Assembly: GCF_003073045.1 (NCBI RefSeq)
Contig: NC_037603.1
Span: forward strand, 14,576,192-14,640,191
Origin: Pomacea canaliculata
Taxonomy: Eukaryota > Mollusca > Gastropoda > Architaenioglossa > Ampullariidae
Direction: 5' to 3'
Length of the DNA: 64,000 nucleotides
Shown: positions 13,190 to 25,708 of the stretch, in pieces
How positions within the stretch are numbered: position 1 is the stretch's first letter
Layout: every line of letters begins with the position of its first letter
The notes under the pieces: generated by a model
What the model saw: only the letters and a program-made list of their open reading frames with translations
Told to the model about the DNA's origin: nothing
The model's database searches: none
Program-made: the position numbers and the translations under genes

Positions 13190-14251
13190 AGTGAATTTTT
13201 AAGTAATTTAATACCTTTGATTTAAGCAAACATGATAATAAAACAAACGATTGAATAATTTTAAATGTTTGATTCAGTAGCTCTTTGCCTGATACGTATT
13301 ACAAATTTTACAAACCGATATGTCCATTGTTGCGTCTGCTTTTGCTTTCTAAAGCCGAATTAGTAGCTCACAGGTGGTTCCGTCGCATTTTGTTTTCATT
13401 CACAAGAAATAATCAAGTGCTGTTTTCTCCCTTTGCTGATTTTGCTCCTGGCAACCTGAGAGTTTAAAAAGCGAAGTGAATGTTAAAGTAAAACATCAGA
13501 TTTGTTCAGTGTTTTCGGCTTCATTTTATGCGTCTCTTTCATTGCCTGGAGGGAACAATAACTCCAAATTGTCTTAATTCAAAATTTCCTTTTCATGGTT
13601 CGCTTTAGCCTTTTAGAAACGCGTCAATGACGGCTGCTACGTGTTTCAAAAGGTATGTTCCCCCTTCCACCAATCGCCCCACTCCCTACCACGTCCTCTT
13701 GCTGGCACGGCATAAAACACAAACAAACAAACCACATCCTCAATCCTTATGCTATGGTCAATAGGCATTCCCAGAAGATTTAACTGCATTGACTATCTTT
13801 ACGTAAGAACTTTACTCATAAGTTTTCTGGTCAATGATCTAATCTGTTTTATATATCATATTCCTATTAGTCACATTACTTTGGCCATTCGAAAATGATT
13901 GGAACGAGTTATTTTGATATGAAACATTGTGTTTAAAAGGTGAAGGATACCACCATATCCTGCACGCCAGGCAAATAGTGGCAGTAGTCGAACGCTGAGT
14001 GTGCATTCTTATCAGTGTATTCGGTATTTTCCGTTAAGCTTTAGTTGTTGCAGTTATTACTATTTAATTATAGTTATTAAATATTAGTTTTCAATAGCTG
14101 CTTTACATTTATATACTTATATAAAATGCGCTTACAGACATCATCATGTAAGCAAATTCTTGTTCAGTATCTTCTTTCTGCAATTAAAAAAAAAAATTAA
14201 GCAGGCAGTGTCTTTTAAGCCATTCAATTGTATTTGCCAGCCAGTTGAGGA
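13190..14251. promoter_or_regulatory. Divergent upstream region between the minus-strand gene and ENOX
   Basis: Both neighbours point away from this interval, so it should contain their transcription starts. Around 13560-13660 CpGs reappear in an otherwise AT-rich stretch. A sequence at 13651-13658 (AAAAG|GTATGT) looks like a plus-strand splice donor, so a non-coding first ENOX exon may end at 13652. It would splice to the acceptor just before 14244-14252, where the start codon exon begins. No TATA box was identified with confidence. Confidence 0.35.
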
Positions 14252-17200
14252 ATGGATCCATCTCGTAATGATATGCCACTGGAGTTTAATAGGAACAAAG
14301 GAAAGCCTCCTGTGGTTTACACCCACAGTGATGCAGATGAAATTGCTGCAAGTAAGAGCTGATGTTTCCCATGTCATCCACAAAATATAAGCAATCTAAA
14401 CACCACAGATCTGGGCATGATAAGTAATTGCCTGACAGGTTGTCATAATTTATAAGGAAGCATATTAACCCTCTGAGCATAACATAAAATTGTAAGTATT
14501 ATAAAGACTGGCTAATAACCAACAATTGCAAGTGCAACAGTGAGTGAAGTTTGTTTTTTATTATTATTGCTCTCAGGTAAACGTTAGACCAAGAAGCCAA
14601 AACAATTTTTGGAAAGCTTGAAGTTTGCAATAAAGGTATAAAATTGCCTTCCCCATGCTACCCTAACAAAACCACAACCTTGGCTCATTGTGCTTGAAGG
14701 GTTAAATATGCACCATTATTTTATTTTTAGTTTAAAAATCTGGATATGCACATTTGAGTAGAGCAGTGGTGCCCAACCTTTTCTCGCCCAAGGGCCGGGC
14801 TGGACATGATATAAAATCTTTAAGGCCAAGACATGGCAGTTTTGCCAGAATCATGACGTTAAAAAAGAAATTACTCTGTATCTGGTTAAAACGAGTAGGC
14901 TGGATGAGGCACCTTCTTGGGCTGGATGTGGCCTGTGGGCTGTAGGTTGGTAACCCCTGCTTTTTTTTTTCAATAGTGGCTTTAGTGGCCTATTGGAAAT
15001 AAAACATTCATGTTTTGGTTGTTTACATTGTTTTTCCGCAAGGAGCATTTTTTTAATGATAGGCCCCGCCCTCTTTTTTTGGCGGACAAAACTTTGTTGA
15101 TAAGAGACATAATTTTGCTATTATATTTATTATTAAATGTTATTTGTCTAGCTATAAATGTTTTCCTTTGATAACAATTGTTTATGAAAATTGTTATAAA
15201 AAATGCGATAAGTGGGCAGCATAAACATTATTCTGCACATGAAGTTTGTAAAATGGACAAGTGGACATTAACACATAATCAATTATATCTTCTGGTGTTT
15301 TTATGTGTTACACGTTCTAACATGTGGTGTCATTTGCACAGTGCACAAAACTTTATTTTAACAGATGATGTTACATCCAGCACCGTATCGGCTGCAATGT
15401 TTGCAGCTGCATCAGCAGCAGCCTCTAGTACAAACACGATCATGAGCACAAATCACTACAGTATGGCAGCCATGGCCAATGGTAACATGGATATGGCAGA
15501 CAGTAACAGCGGCATGACTGGTAACATGATGGCGCCCATGACAGCCCTTGGCCCAATGGGCCCCATGGGCCCAAATCCCATGATTATGGGACCAGTAAAT
15601 ATGGGACAGGTATGTAACTGTGTATGTATGCCCAGTCTGTTAAATTACTTTTTTTTTTTTTTCTGAAAAAAGTTTTCATCTCAAATCATTCTCTGGGAAT
15701 GGTGAGATATTAATCTGCGTTGTTAAGTGCACTGAAATCAAATTTAAACATGACCTAAGATGTGCTAACCTGTAGATTTAGGTGTACTCAGGAAACAGTC
15801 AACCTAGGAACAAAACAAATGCATGTATATTTAAATAGTGTAGGGAAGAGTAAATGAAAATGCCATCAGAAGAAGTGCCTTTTACCCTGATGTTTAGTGA
15901 TCTTCATAGTTGATCTATATGTAAGTGTACTGTTGTGGTTTAGTGACTTCTGGAGTTTCTTGCATCATTAACTGGTGTGTATGTGTGTGTTGTAGTACGG
16001 AAACATGCTTGGTCCACTAGGGCCAATGACACCCATGGGATTAATGGGCCCAGGACCTGGAGGAATGGGAGGCCTGGGACCTGGTCCTGGAAGCATAGGA
16101 TTAGGAATGCCTGGCATGGGACAAAGCATGGGACCACCCATACAACTCAAGGAAATTATTACACTGAATTCCTGTGTTCTGTACCCACCACACCCAGGTC
16201 AAAGAAAAATTGATATGCTATCTTTGCCATCTCTGTGAAATAAGTCTTAAAGCCATGAATAAAGAAGTTGGGATATAAAAGGATAATTGGTGACAGCTGT
16301 TTGTCGGAGCAATTTTAGCTGTGTGAGCATTGTTTGAGTAGATACTGCAAACCATTTTCAGAGAAATGGTATTATCTAATTTTCTCTTATTTCTGCAAAC
16401 TTCTTATGTTTTATGTTTGTTTTACTTTTACCATTCTCTTTGAGTAAAAATCTATCTTTACCATAAATAGGTACATCTAGGATTTACAGGTACAGTTAGA
16501 AGGTTTATAAGAGGGCATATAATCATGATTAGCTCACCAACTCACCAAAACTGAAAGGAAAATGTGGGAATTAGCTAGCACCTAATGCCATTAGGATTCA
16601 GTAATTTACTCTCTGGTTATGAGAAGCTTAAAACTTATGTCACTTCCTTCCTTTATCCTGGCTGCATGTTCATGCTCACATTTAATACAAGTTGTTGGTG
16701 CTTTTCTTTAATTTCTTTAAAGGCAAAATGCATGATATAAATTGCACATTGTTATTAATATGTAAATATAGTATTCAACCTTGAGTTACAGTTGATGGGA
16801 TTAAACTTGTGATATGATACCACAAATACTGTGATGTATGTAAAAAGGTTAACTGGTTATATGGAGGCATATTTGCTTCTATTTTCTTTTAATTTTTTTC
16901 CTCGGACAATTCAGATGCCCCACCACACAGTGTGAGGGAACGACCACCAGGATGTAGAACAGCTTTTATTGGAGGACTGCCAGAAAATATCACAGAAGAG
17001 ATTCTTCATGAGGTATTTGAACGGTGTGGTCAAATTGAGACCGTTCGTCTTGGAAAGAAGAACTTTGCCCACATTCGCTTTGTCCATCATGATGCCGTGG
17101 AGCAAGCCATATATTTGTCAGGTATGTTTTATTTTGATAATATTTGTAATATATCTTAATTAGTTTTAGGAAAATTGCAGCTAGTAGCAGCAATCCATCT

Positions 17201-20200
17201 TCTTTTTTTCCAAAGGAAGTTGCATGTATCAAATGCTTGAGTGTTTGTGAGGTGTATGTTCTACCAAACCATTCATGTGCTTGGGGCCCTCAACATCATG
17301 TCTTTGCGCATGTGCCACATGTAAAAAATGTGCCTTTATAAATAATAATATTTAGAAATAATATGAATAATATACCCCTTCTCTCACTCAATAAATACAT
17401 GGAGCTTTAAGAAATGGAAGAAGTTTCCAGTTAATTGCATTATATCAATATGCAACTTTTCTCTATTTTTTTAAAATGGGGTGTAGGCTTTCGAATGAAA
17501 ATAGACAACAAAGATGACAAGCCAAACACAGGCCGTCTGCATGTAGACTATGCCAATGCACGCAATGACCAGCACGAATGGGAATGTGAGCAGAGAGCCA
17601 TGGCTCGTGAAATGCGCCATCAGCAGCAGATACAAGAAGAGCGTCTTAGAGTTCCTTCCCCTCCACCTGTCACTCCCTTTACGGTGTTTGATGGCAACAC
17701 ATTGCTGGAAGTTATCAAGAGTGAGTAATTTTTTAATTAGAAAACCAGATTTTAGCAGTCTTTAACAGCACAAACCATGGTTTCCCATCTGTTATACACT
17801 AAGGGTTTTCACTCCCAGTTAAAACTTTCTGTTGAGAGTTCAAAACCCTTCAAACCCTAGTTGTCATGTCTTTGTGTATGTAAATCTGTAATCAACATTT
17901 GATCAAAGTATATTACTTTCGTTACAAAATGTCTTACCTGGCCTAAACTCTTTTACCTTGAACATTAAAATCATTTGACATGAAAAAATTTACATTGAAC
18001 ATTAAAATCATTTGACATTAAAAAATTTAGGTGACTCTGGATTCATGAAAGCATCGCAAAAGCTAATTGCCTGGCTGGATCGTGGTAGCGTTGACAAGCG
18101 ATCAAGCAGTCTTTTCTACTCCCTCATCCAAAGTTCAAACACTCATGTAAGACGCCTTCTGCTGGAGAAGCAGCAGCATGAAGAGGAAGTAAATCAGGCG
18201 AAACTTCTTTTTAAACAGCGGGTGCAAGGCATCCTGGTGCAATGTAAGTTGTGTCCCTTACATTTATCTCCTTGCTTTACAACTGTTATTATTTACTATG
18301 TATTTCTCATTTTCATGCAAAATCATAAATGGTAGAAAAGAAGATAGAAATAGAATGCTTACACCGAGCTGTGCTTGCACCTTACAGAAGGACACAAATC
18401 AACCAGCTGCAGTGGAGGAAAGTAGATGAGTTAGTCATAGGCATGCATACAGTGGGGTTTTCATTTTATTTTGCACTGTGACCTTCATGGCAGATCTTAA
18501 CTGTGCCTCCAATGCTGGGAAACTTAGACCTGTTATCTGCTAACTTCTTGGTCACAATCTGAGTTAAAGTGCACAGATTTGTTTTTAATACTTGTAAATC
18601 ATTTAGTTAGAAGAGTCAATTTGAAAACCTTGACAGTTATAATTGCATAGCCTTCACATTATTTTATAATAATGGCTCATTTGAGTTGATTCAGATTTGT
18701 CAGTTTTTAACTACTAGTTTGCAGGAAGCATTTTTTTAATCAGAATATGAACCATCAGTTTTCTCTTACATAATTTATCCATTTATTAATACTTGGATTT
18801 GTTGTGCTCAGAACTTGCTGTGGAAAGTTGCTATTTGCTACCCATCCATCCCCTAAAAAGAAAGAAAAAAAGCTAAAAAGTATGTGCAAGATCTTATAAA
18901 AGTATGCAGATAAATTATCATAAAGATACCTTACATTGTTAGTCTATGTATTTTTATTGTACATGATCTTTAGAGACTATAGTTGATGCCCCATGGTAAG
19001 TGTTGAACAGATGGAATAGTGCTTGTGAGAAATAAGAGCTCTTGAGGAACCTTTGGCTTCAGCTGTAGCCAAGAGTGGAGAATCAAACAAGAAATGGTAA
19101 TGTTAAAACTGCCTCATTTCTGTAAGTGGGTCAGATAGAGCACATCTTTGCGGCCTCCCTCAAGCAGAAGAACTGGGACCATTTTACGAAGGCCCAGCGC
19201 AAGAACATCGACATGTGGTACAAGCAGGTGCAGGTAAGGGCAAGAGCCATGTTAACAGGTGTTTTGTTGTAAAGCAACAGGAATGTAACGTGCCACAAGA
19301 ATGTCCATGTCATAGCATTTGTGGATACAATTCAAAATCACAGATCTTATGGGTGGCTCATTAAGTGACTATTGGTGTCACAATGAATATTGCAATTTGG
19401 TAAGTGACGTAATAATTTTGCACATAATCCAATACTTTCCTGGCCTTGTAAATAAACTATAGCCAGCTCAAAAATATAGGACAAATGTATTTTTTTGTGC
19501 TCGCTTTCATTCCTGTTGGCTGGGCTCTTGTGTTTGACAATGTGTTGTTTTCACTTTGTATTAATTGGATGACTTGCAGTGGCATATGACTTGACTAAAA
19601 CATACACTTACCTCTAAAATGAGCTATGGAAAGAGCTGAGGGTGTGCTGAAAAACACTCCACAAAAATGATTTGAAAGACATGTACCACTGTAAGATGCA
19701 TCAGTTTTCAGAGATATTCCTGAAATAAATTGTGGAGAATAACAAAGATTGGAGCTGGTAGACGAGATCACTGGCCTACTGTAAATGAAAGTAACAGTTT
19801 TCAAGGATATTTGCTAGGAAGAATGCACACAGTGCATGTCAGACAAAAATTTTATCAGAAGGTGCTATTCATCTAGCTTCTGCTAAATTGAGAGGTCAGG
19901 ACCAAAGAGTCATGCAGTGGACACGGTGATGTGGTAAATGTTGTAGGGCAGCATTGTAACTTATTCCTGAGCATGTTGCTCCGACTTCATCTGCAAGTGA
20001 ATGGTAAAATATCATTTTGTGAGTGTCAAGAAGTTGTCTTCAGGATGGCTGAATGGACCATACTGTCTACATGGACTTTTCAGGTAAAACATGTTGCACC
20101 CAGGAACTGTTTCAGGAAATTGCAGGCCTTTGAGTCGGCACTGTTCGTGGTAAAGAACAGATATTCCAAGCACTCTTTTGGAAATTAAATATTTTCCACA

Positions 20201-22889
20201 AATTGAAAAATTGCATTATTTAGCTTTTCTCTTTGTGTTTGCATTGGAATCTTTGGATCATCTGACAAAGGTAAATAGATTAAGGAGTGATCATACCAGA
20301 GCAAGTAAAGGTCTGTTATATCATGAAGATGAAGGTAATTTTCACTGGTCTGAAGTAATGCACTCACTAAAACTTGGAGATTAAAAAGAATTCTTCTGAT
20401 TGCTGGTAAAAATCATATTGACTTGAACCAACATTTTAAGCTTATTTTATTAATCACCAAGGGTAAGTTTCTACCAGTTATAAATTTTAGCCAGCAGAGA
20501 CTATGAGGTGTGAATCACGGAGTTACAGTAGATTCTGAGGAATTGAAATGCATTGTGACTATGACTCCATGGCTTCTCCATTTCTGTGAAATTTCACATA
20601 AGGAGTTATGGGAAAAAAGAAACAAGAGTCAGGTATACATTATCTTGTTCTCGTGGGAAATGCTGCAACGTATCTTCAGATGGAAGTGTTATTTTGGTGA
20701 TGATTAAGTCATTCTGCATTACACTTCTTACAGGAGATTAAGACATCTCAACAAGCTGAATTTCTCAGTGAACGCAGTGAAGATGAAATGGACCTCTCAG
20801 ATGCAGAAGGTGACAGTAATGAACCACCTGGCAAGAAAAAGCGCAGTGAGGATGATGATGGTAATTTGTCCTGTGCTGAAATTGATCTAAAGATTTTTTT
20901 TTTTGTAGAAGTAGATATTAAGGGTGATCACTCAGTTCATTTGTATTTATCATGGGTGGTTCTTTTTCTGATGATGATGGGGTTGTTGAATGCTCACTAT
21001 TACTTGGAATAGCTATCAGACCTTTTAGTTAAAGTCTCAGATTACTTGCATTACTAATAGATATTTTTATATTATTTGATTAGCAGGAAAAATTACAAGC
21101 ATAAGAAATTGGATTTAGTTTGAAAAGTGATAAAACATTTTATTTCACAGCTGTGACCTTGGAAATCAGAGTACTGGTAATTTAGTTTTGTTTGTAAATT
21201 TTGTGTATATTTGTCCTTTGATTGTCCTCCAAACCATGTCATCTGATGTCTTTGTTTATCCCTAAGTGACGTCATTTTTAAGTATGATTTTGATATGTGT
21301 AACTATATTTTACATTTGAAGGTAGCTCTTGTCGTATATTTTGCATATGGTGTTGAAGGTAATGCAGGTGTATCAGCAGAGGTTGCTGCACTTAAAGAAG
21401 AAAATGACTCATTAAAATGTCAGCTGGCTGCTTACATGAATGAAGGAGAGATGGTCAAACTGGAGGCCAAACAAACTACAGAAGCTTTGGAACGACAGAT
21501 TACGTCTCTTCAAAATGCACTGAAAGGCATGCAACAGGTACCCTGTGCTTACAAAGTTAATTTGTGAAAAGGCAATTTTTTTAAAAATACCATTTGCTTC
21601 TATTGATTTTGCTATATAGTTATATTTTGCCCTGATCTTCTAGTAGGTTACCTTTGATATGTTGGTATGTTTTTCCTCAGTAGTATTAAAAAAAAAGTAT
21701 AATTTTGAAACCATCCTTTAACTTGTTCATTCTTTATTGGGTGCTGTATGTTACAGCAACTAATTTCTCAGCAAGCACAAATGCGACGTGCACAAGAAGA
21801 GGCTCGGACAAACACAGCAGCTGTAAGGAGATCCCCATCATATGGCAGCAAAGAAGAAGGGATTGAAAATGAGGTTCTGCTCCCCCTTCCCTCTTTAAAA
21901 TTGTGATCCTGTTCATTGCCAGTAAATGATGTTTCCAGCAGATGTAAATAATTTAAATCTTCATGGTTGTAGTATATATGAACTGAACTGGAGCTTCAGG
22001 ATATGGAATTGCATTAAGAAATTTTGAACAAATTGATGGTAAAACATTGGAATTCTGATTGAAATAATGTTTATGAAAACAACAAAATCTCACAGTAGTT
22101 AAATACTTGTGTTTGTGACAGGGAAAAGAATCTGGTGGAACTATATCGGGGATCTCTAGTCAAGAGACGCTGGTTAGCAGCAGTGGCATCAGCCTGAAAG
22201 AAAAAGAAGTATGGATGTTAGGTGAGGATAATTATTTTATTACTTTGATTTTTTAAGTAGCCTTTTGCTTATTTCCTAAACCAAAAAAAAAGTGCATTTG
22301 GGAAAGGTTTTATGTGAAGTAAACATAATTTTATTATTTTGATCTTTAACTTTCTCTCAAGGACTGATAATTTATTTGTAAAATTCTGACTTCCTTGAGA
22401 CTTCAAACCTGAAGTTTACTTGAGGCACAAAAGTAAACATATTTTAAGATTGCTGATGCACTATGCATGAATATCTGCATTACTCCAACATGACGAATAT
22501 AGAAGAATATAGAAGAATTGTGTTATTTAAGGTCCATAGGGTTGCATGGCATTAACTTAATCAAATGGCCTGCCTTGAAAAACAAATGTCAAAGTATTTT
22601 TTTTTTCTAAAATTAGTTTAGGAAATGTTAGTGAATGGTTATTTTCTGAACTCTGAAACTGATCACAGGTCTGATTGCATGCTTCCTGAATGTACATCCC
22701 AATGGGGCAAGTGTTGACTACTTGTGGTCATACCTCAGTCAGATAATGACAGTTCGACCCAGAGAAGTAGAAGATTTGTTGGATCGGCTACCCAGTCTTT
22801 TTCGTCAAGAAGTAGCTGGTTGTGGGCAACCCTTGAGAGGCGCTGGTTTTTCACTGGTTACCAGAAAACCTCCTAAAATGTGTTGTTAA
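14252..22889 (+). CDS. ENOX: Ecto-NOX disulfide-thiol exchanger (ENOX1/ENOX2 orthologue)
   Basis: ENOX proteins are surface-associated hydroquinone/NADH oxidases with protein disulfide-thiol exchange activity. Twelve exons join in phase: 14252-14351, 15365-15609, 15996-16197, 16915-17121, 17487-17720, 18031-18243, 19127-19233, 20734-20860, 21368-21537, 21757-21873, 22122-22221, 22669-22889 (680 aa as read). Residues about 60-165 are Met/Gly/Pro-rich. An RRM lies at about 197-270, with RNP2-like TAFIGGL and RNP1-like KKNFAHIRF. Family blocks follow: SGRLHVD-like GRLHVDYANARND, HVRRLLLEK, NWDHFTKAQRKNIDMW, an acidic DEMDLSDAEGD stretch, a coiled coil (ALKEENDSLKCQL) and the C-terminal NVHPNGASVDYLWSYL. 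The exon at 19127 uses a TAAG acceptor that gives the expected GILVQLGQI junction. The donor after 21873 is weak. The last exon breaks frame near 22821-22826, replacing the family's terminal motif. The first two exons are least certain. It could equally be called ENOX1 or ENOX2; invertebrates may have one copy. Confidence 0.9.
14465..14705 (+). mobile_element. piggyBac-like MITE in ENOX intron 1
   Basis: The element is bounded by TTAA on both sides (14465-14468 and 14702-14705). Its ends form an imperfect terminal inverted repeat: TTAACCCTCTGAGCA at the left and TGCTTGAAGGGTTAA at the right. TTAA target duplication with CCCT-starting termini is characteristic of piggyBac elements. The interior is non-coding. 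A diverged relative without clear ends lies at about 26011-26213. Confidence 0.6.
14764..14959 (+). mobile_element. hAT-type MITE, copy 1 (ENOX intron 1)
   Basis: A 196-bp element begins CAGTGGTGCCCAACC and ends GGTTGGTAACCCCTG, an imperfect inverted repeat. It shares its whole length with the copies at 53512-53688 (same strand) and 44996-45168 (opposite strand), including the internal blocks GGACATGATATAAAATCTT and TTTTGCCAGAATC. No 8-bp target duplication is evident here because a T tract abuts the right end. It encodes nothing. Confidence 0.75.
17958..18030 (+). repeat. 37-bp tandem duplication across an ENOX 3' splice site
   Basis: Two adjacent copies of a 36-37-bp unit starting TTGAACATTAAAATCATTTG occupy 17958-17994 and 17995-18030. 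The second copy ends in the acceptor TTTAG used by the exon at 18031. The first ends TTTACA, so it lacks the AG. The duplication therefore copied the splice-acceptor region, and only the exon-proximal copy is usable. Confidence 0.85.
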
Positions 22890-24460
22890 TGTTTTATATT
22901 GTTTTCCCTTGCACTTTGCAGTGGTGGGTGGGTGCGTGGGCTGTCAGTTGAATTGTTAAAAGCTTTAATGTTTTCACTGTTCCATTTGTCTATGAAAGTT
23001 TACCATTGGCTGCTGCATTTGTTCTTGAATAATATGTTAATATGTGCATGCATGTTTCCTTGAAAATAGGATTTCAGTTTGTGATACTGTATTTATAATA
23101 TGAATATGTGTGTTGTGCAAATGTGTGTGTGTGTGTACATAATGCATGAATGTCCCTGCAAAGATTTTCACCGAGGCACATCTTTCATTTGCTTGAACAA
23201 GGCCCTCTTCGATGTATTTTTGCATCACATGCTACGGCCATTTGTGCCAGCTTTTGTCAAATGTCTTTTCAAAGTCGTAGTTACGATAGATTTCTGATGT
23301 GGTACATGTTTTTCTATCAGAATACAACAGTCTTCGTGTTTATGTGATAGTGGGTGGATTACGGGTCACAGGTTATAAATCTTGGTTTACCTTGCCGTGA
23401 TATAGCTGAAGTTGCTGGCTCAGCATAAAACACAATTTCAATCCCCCCACCCACCCAGTGCCTATACACACAATCTAAATCATAGTGGACATAGTACATA
23501 ACAGTACAGGGAATTTTTGGTTATTACAACCGCTGCTCAGCGTTATTATTCCACTGACCCCACAACCACTAAAAATTCTGTTTAGATTTGATAGTAGATT
23601 ATTTAAGATTAGAAGTCCATTTCTCTTGCAGGTACAGATTTTTAAAATTATAAAATACTTATGAAGAAAATCTTCCCAAAGAATTTTTTTTTTGTTTTTA
23701 TTTTTTAATGTGGACCTGGTAACAAGTAAAATCAGTTTTGTTTTTTCTCAGTCTTGGTCTAACTGGGATACCCAAGGATTTATTATTATTTTATTGATAC
23801 AATTATGAATTGTGGTATGTCTTCTGATTATGCTGTATCTTTGATTGAAAAAGGATAGAAAATGACTAGGATATTTTTTGGACATTGTTGATTGGAAACA
23901 CTGATAACCTTCGTGTACAGGCTGACCCTTGAAGAGATTCTCACCCATTACAAATTAGTTGTGGGCATTTTTAGCTAAAATGCATGATGTGGAAAATAGA
24001 CTACTAGCTCTCTATTTACATGTCTACTGACAATGCTTAATTAAGTGCCTTGATGAATATCACAAGATTTAACAAAAAAGCACAAATGAGCTGTGCACTT
24101 CATGCAAAAATCTTATTTTTTCACAACCTTGTTATCAGTATTTTTGTGAAATTTTTTTTTTCCTAAGCTCGGAATAAGTCACTTGGATTACAGAATTTTT
24201 TGTTTTTAATAAATGGTCAGTTGTATTAGGATTTGCATTTTTCCAGTCCTATATTTTGTACACTTGTTTCATATTTCTCAAATGCTTCCACAGTTCTGTT
24301 TGTTTTTACTTTGAGCAAAAGCTTGAATCCAGGTGCAATGATAGAAATAACAAAGTTGTGTAAACATGTTTATCATTATGGATGATATTTATTTGATTAA
24401 AAGTGAAAGATTATTTATGTTTGTGGATGTATTGTTTAGGGGAGATGTCTAAATAAAAAG
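22890..24460 (+). other. ENOX 3' untranslated/downstream region
   Basis: No coding exon was found after the ENOX stop. The sequence is AT-rich with a short TG run near 23120. Candidate AATAAA signals occur at about 24209 and 24452, so the mRNA may end shortly after either. A SINE fragment lies at about 23345-23460. Confidence 0.4.
23345..23460 (+). repeat. SINE 3' fragment
   Basis: The segment contains TGATATAGCTGAAGTTGCTG followed by GCTCAGCATAAAACAC and a C-rich tail. The same module occurs inverted twice in 33140-33360 and more weakly at 2092. It is a truncated copy lacking the tRNA-like head. Confidence 0.55.
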
Positions 24461-24560
24461 AGAGATGCTTTATGGCAGAGGGTTTGGTCACTGTGTGCAT
24501 ATGTGATACATAGGTACTTTTTTGAGGATGAGGATTTTGTAAGATTTAATTAAAAGAAAA

Positions 24561-25020
24561 TAATTTTAGTGATGATCTCTTGTGTTTTCTGCACTGAAAA
24601 TGCAGCTTTTCCTTGAGCATTACTCATAACACAATCTATGCAATGCTAGTTTTTTCATCCTCCTTCCCCCTCTGCTTTTCTGCTGTTTGTTAGTTTCCTA
24701 CTTATCTTCCTCTGCAGAATCACGATATTCTCAGTTCTTGTTACTTGGTTCCTTTTTGCATTTTTTATATTTGTTGTCTATACATCGTCAGTACTGTTTA
24801 TTCTTCTGCCACTCGTATGCTGTTCATGTCTCATTCTTGTTTTAAGCGCTAAGAGCGTGAGTATGCATTACACAAATTCTCTGTTTATTATTATAAGAAA
24901 TACCATAAAAAACCAAATATGAACAAACAAAAACTGGCTGGTACATTACGTTTTACATATTGCTATATTTTGCTGGAAGTGGTTCGTACTATTATGAAGG
25001 TAAACCATGTATGTCAGAAG
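24561..25020 (+). repeat. Duplicated retroposon-like segment, left copy
   Basis: This segment is related over most of its length to 25350-25708 and lies in the same orientation. Shared landmarks include TTACTCATAACACAATC, GTACTGTTTATTCTTCTG, and TGTCTCATTCTTGTTTTAAG followed by a GCTAAGAG..GTGAGTATGCATTA block. The last block resembles the 3' end of molluscan LINE/SINE elements. Relative to the right copy this one carries about 65-70 extra bp near 24895-24962. No gene is visible. Confidence 0.7.
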
Positions 25021-25349
25021 ACTGTTGATCTACAAAATGTTTTAACTCATCCAACATTTCAAGTTATAAAAGCAAAGTACTATAGGTTTGTTAATTTGTG
25101 TTTTTATATTTCACTGTTGTACCGCATCTTTTTCTTTACATACCAATAATTTGTTTTTTTTTTAGATAGGTCTTTGTCTTTCGTCTTCGGATGCTTCAGA
25201 TTTAAAACATCTTTCTTTCACTTTTAACTCGCCCAAGTTCTGTTTCTCCAAGTAGACAAAATGTTAATTCAAGTGAGAAAATAAACAGTTTATAGGTAAC
25301 TAAATTTGTATCAAAATTAGATGATGTAAAATGTTATGTTTTGTTAAGT

Positions 25350-25708
25350 AATTTTAGTGAAGATCTCGTCTTTGCTGCACCTCTTCCATGAGAATTACTC
25401 CTAACACAATCCATGCAATGCTAGTCCTTTTTCATCCCCCACCCACCCTTCTGCTTTTTGTTACTTTCCTACTCATTCCTCTGCAGATTCTCAATTCTTG
25501 TTACTTGCTTTCTTTTTGCGTTTTCTATATTTGTTTTTATTCATCGTCATTACTGTTTATTCTTCTGTCCCTTGTATGCTGTCTATGTCTCATTCTTGTT
25601 TTAAGTGCTAAGAGTGCGAGTATGCATTATACAAATTCTTCGTTTATCATGCTATATTTTGCTGGAAGTGTTCATACTATTAAGAAGGCAAACCATATAT
25701 GTCAGAAG
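25350..25708 (+). repeat. Duplicated retroposon-like segment, right copy
   Basis: This is the second copy of the segment at 24561-25020. It includes the same GCTGGAAGTG..CATACTATTA..AAACCAT..GTATGTCAGAAG right end. The open frame across it (25388-25756) is compositionally biased and absent from the left copy, so I treat it as chance. Whether these are two insertions of one element or a local duplication is unresolved. Confidence 0.65.
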
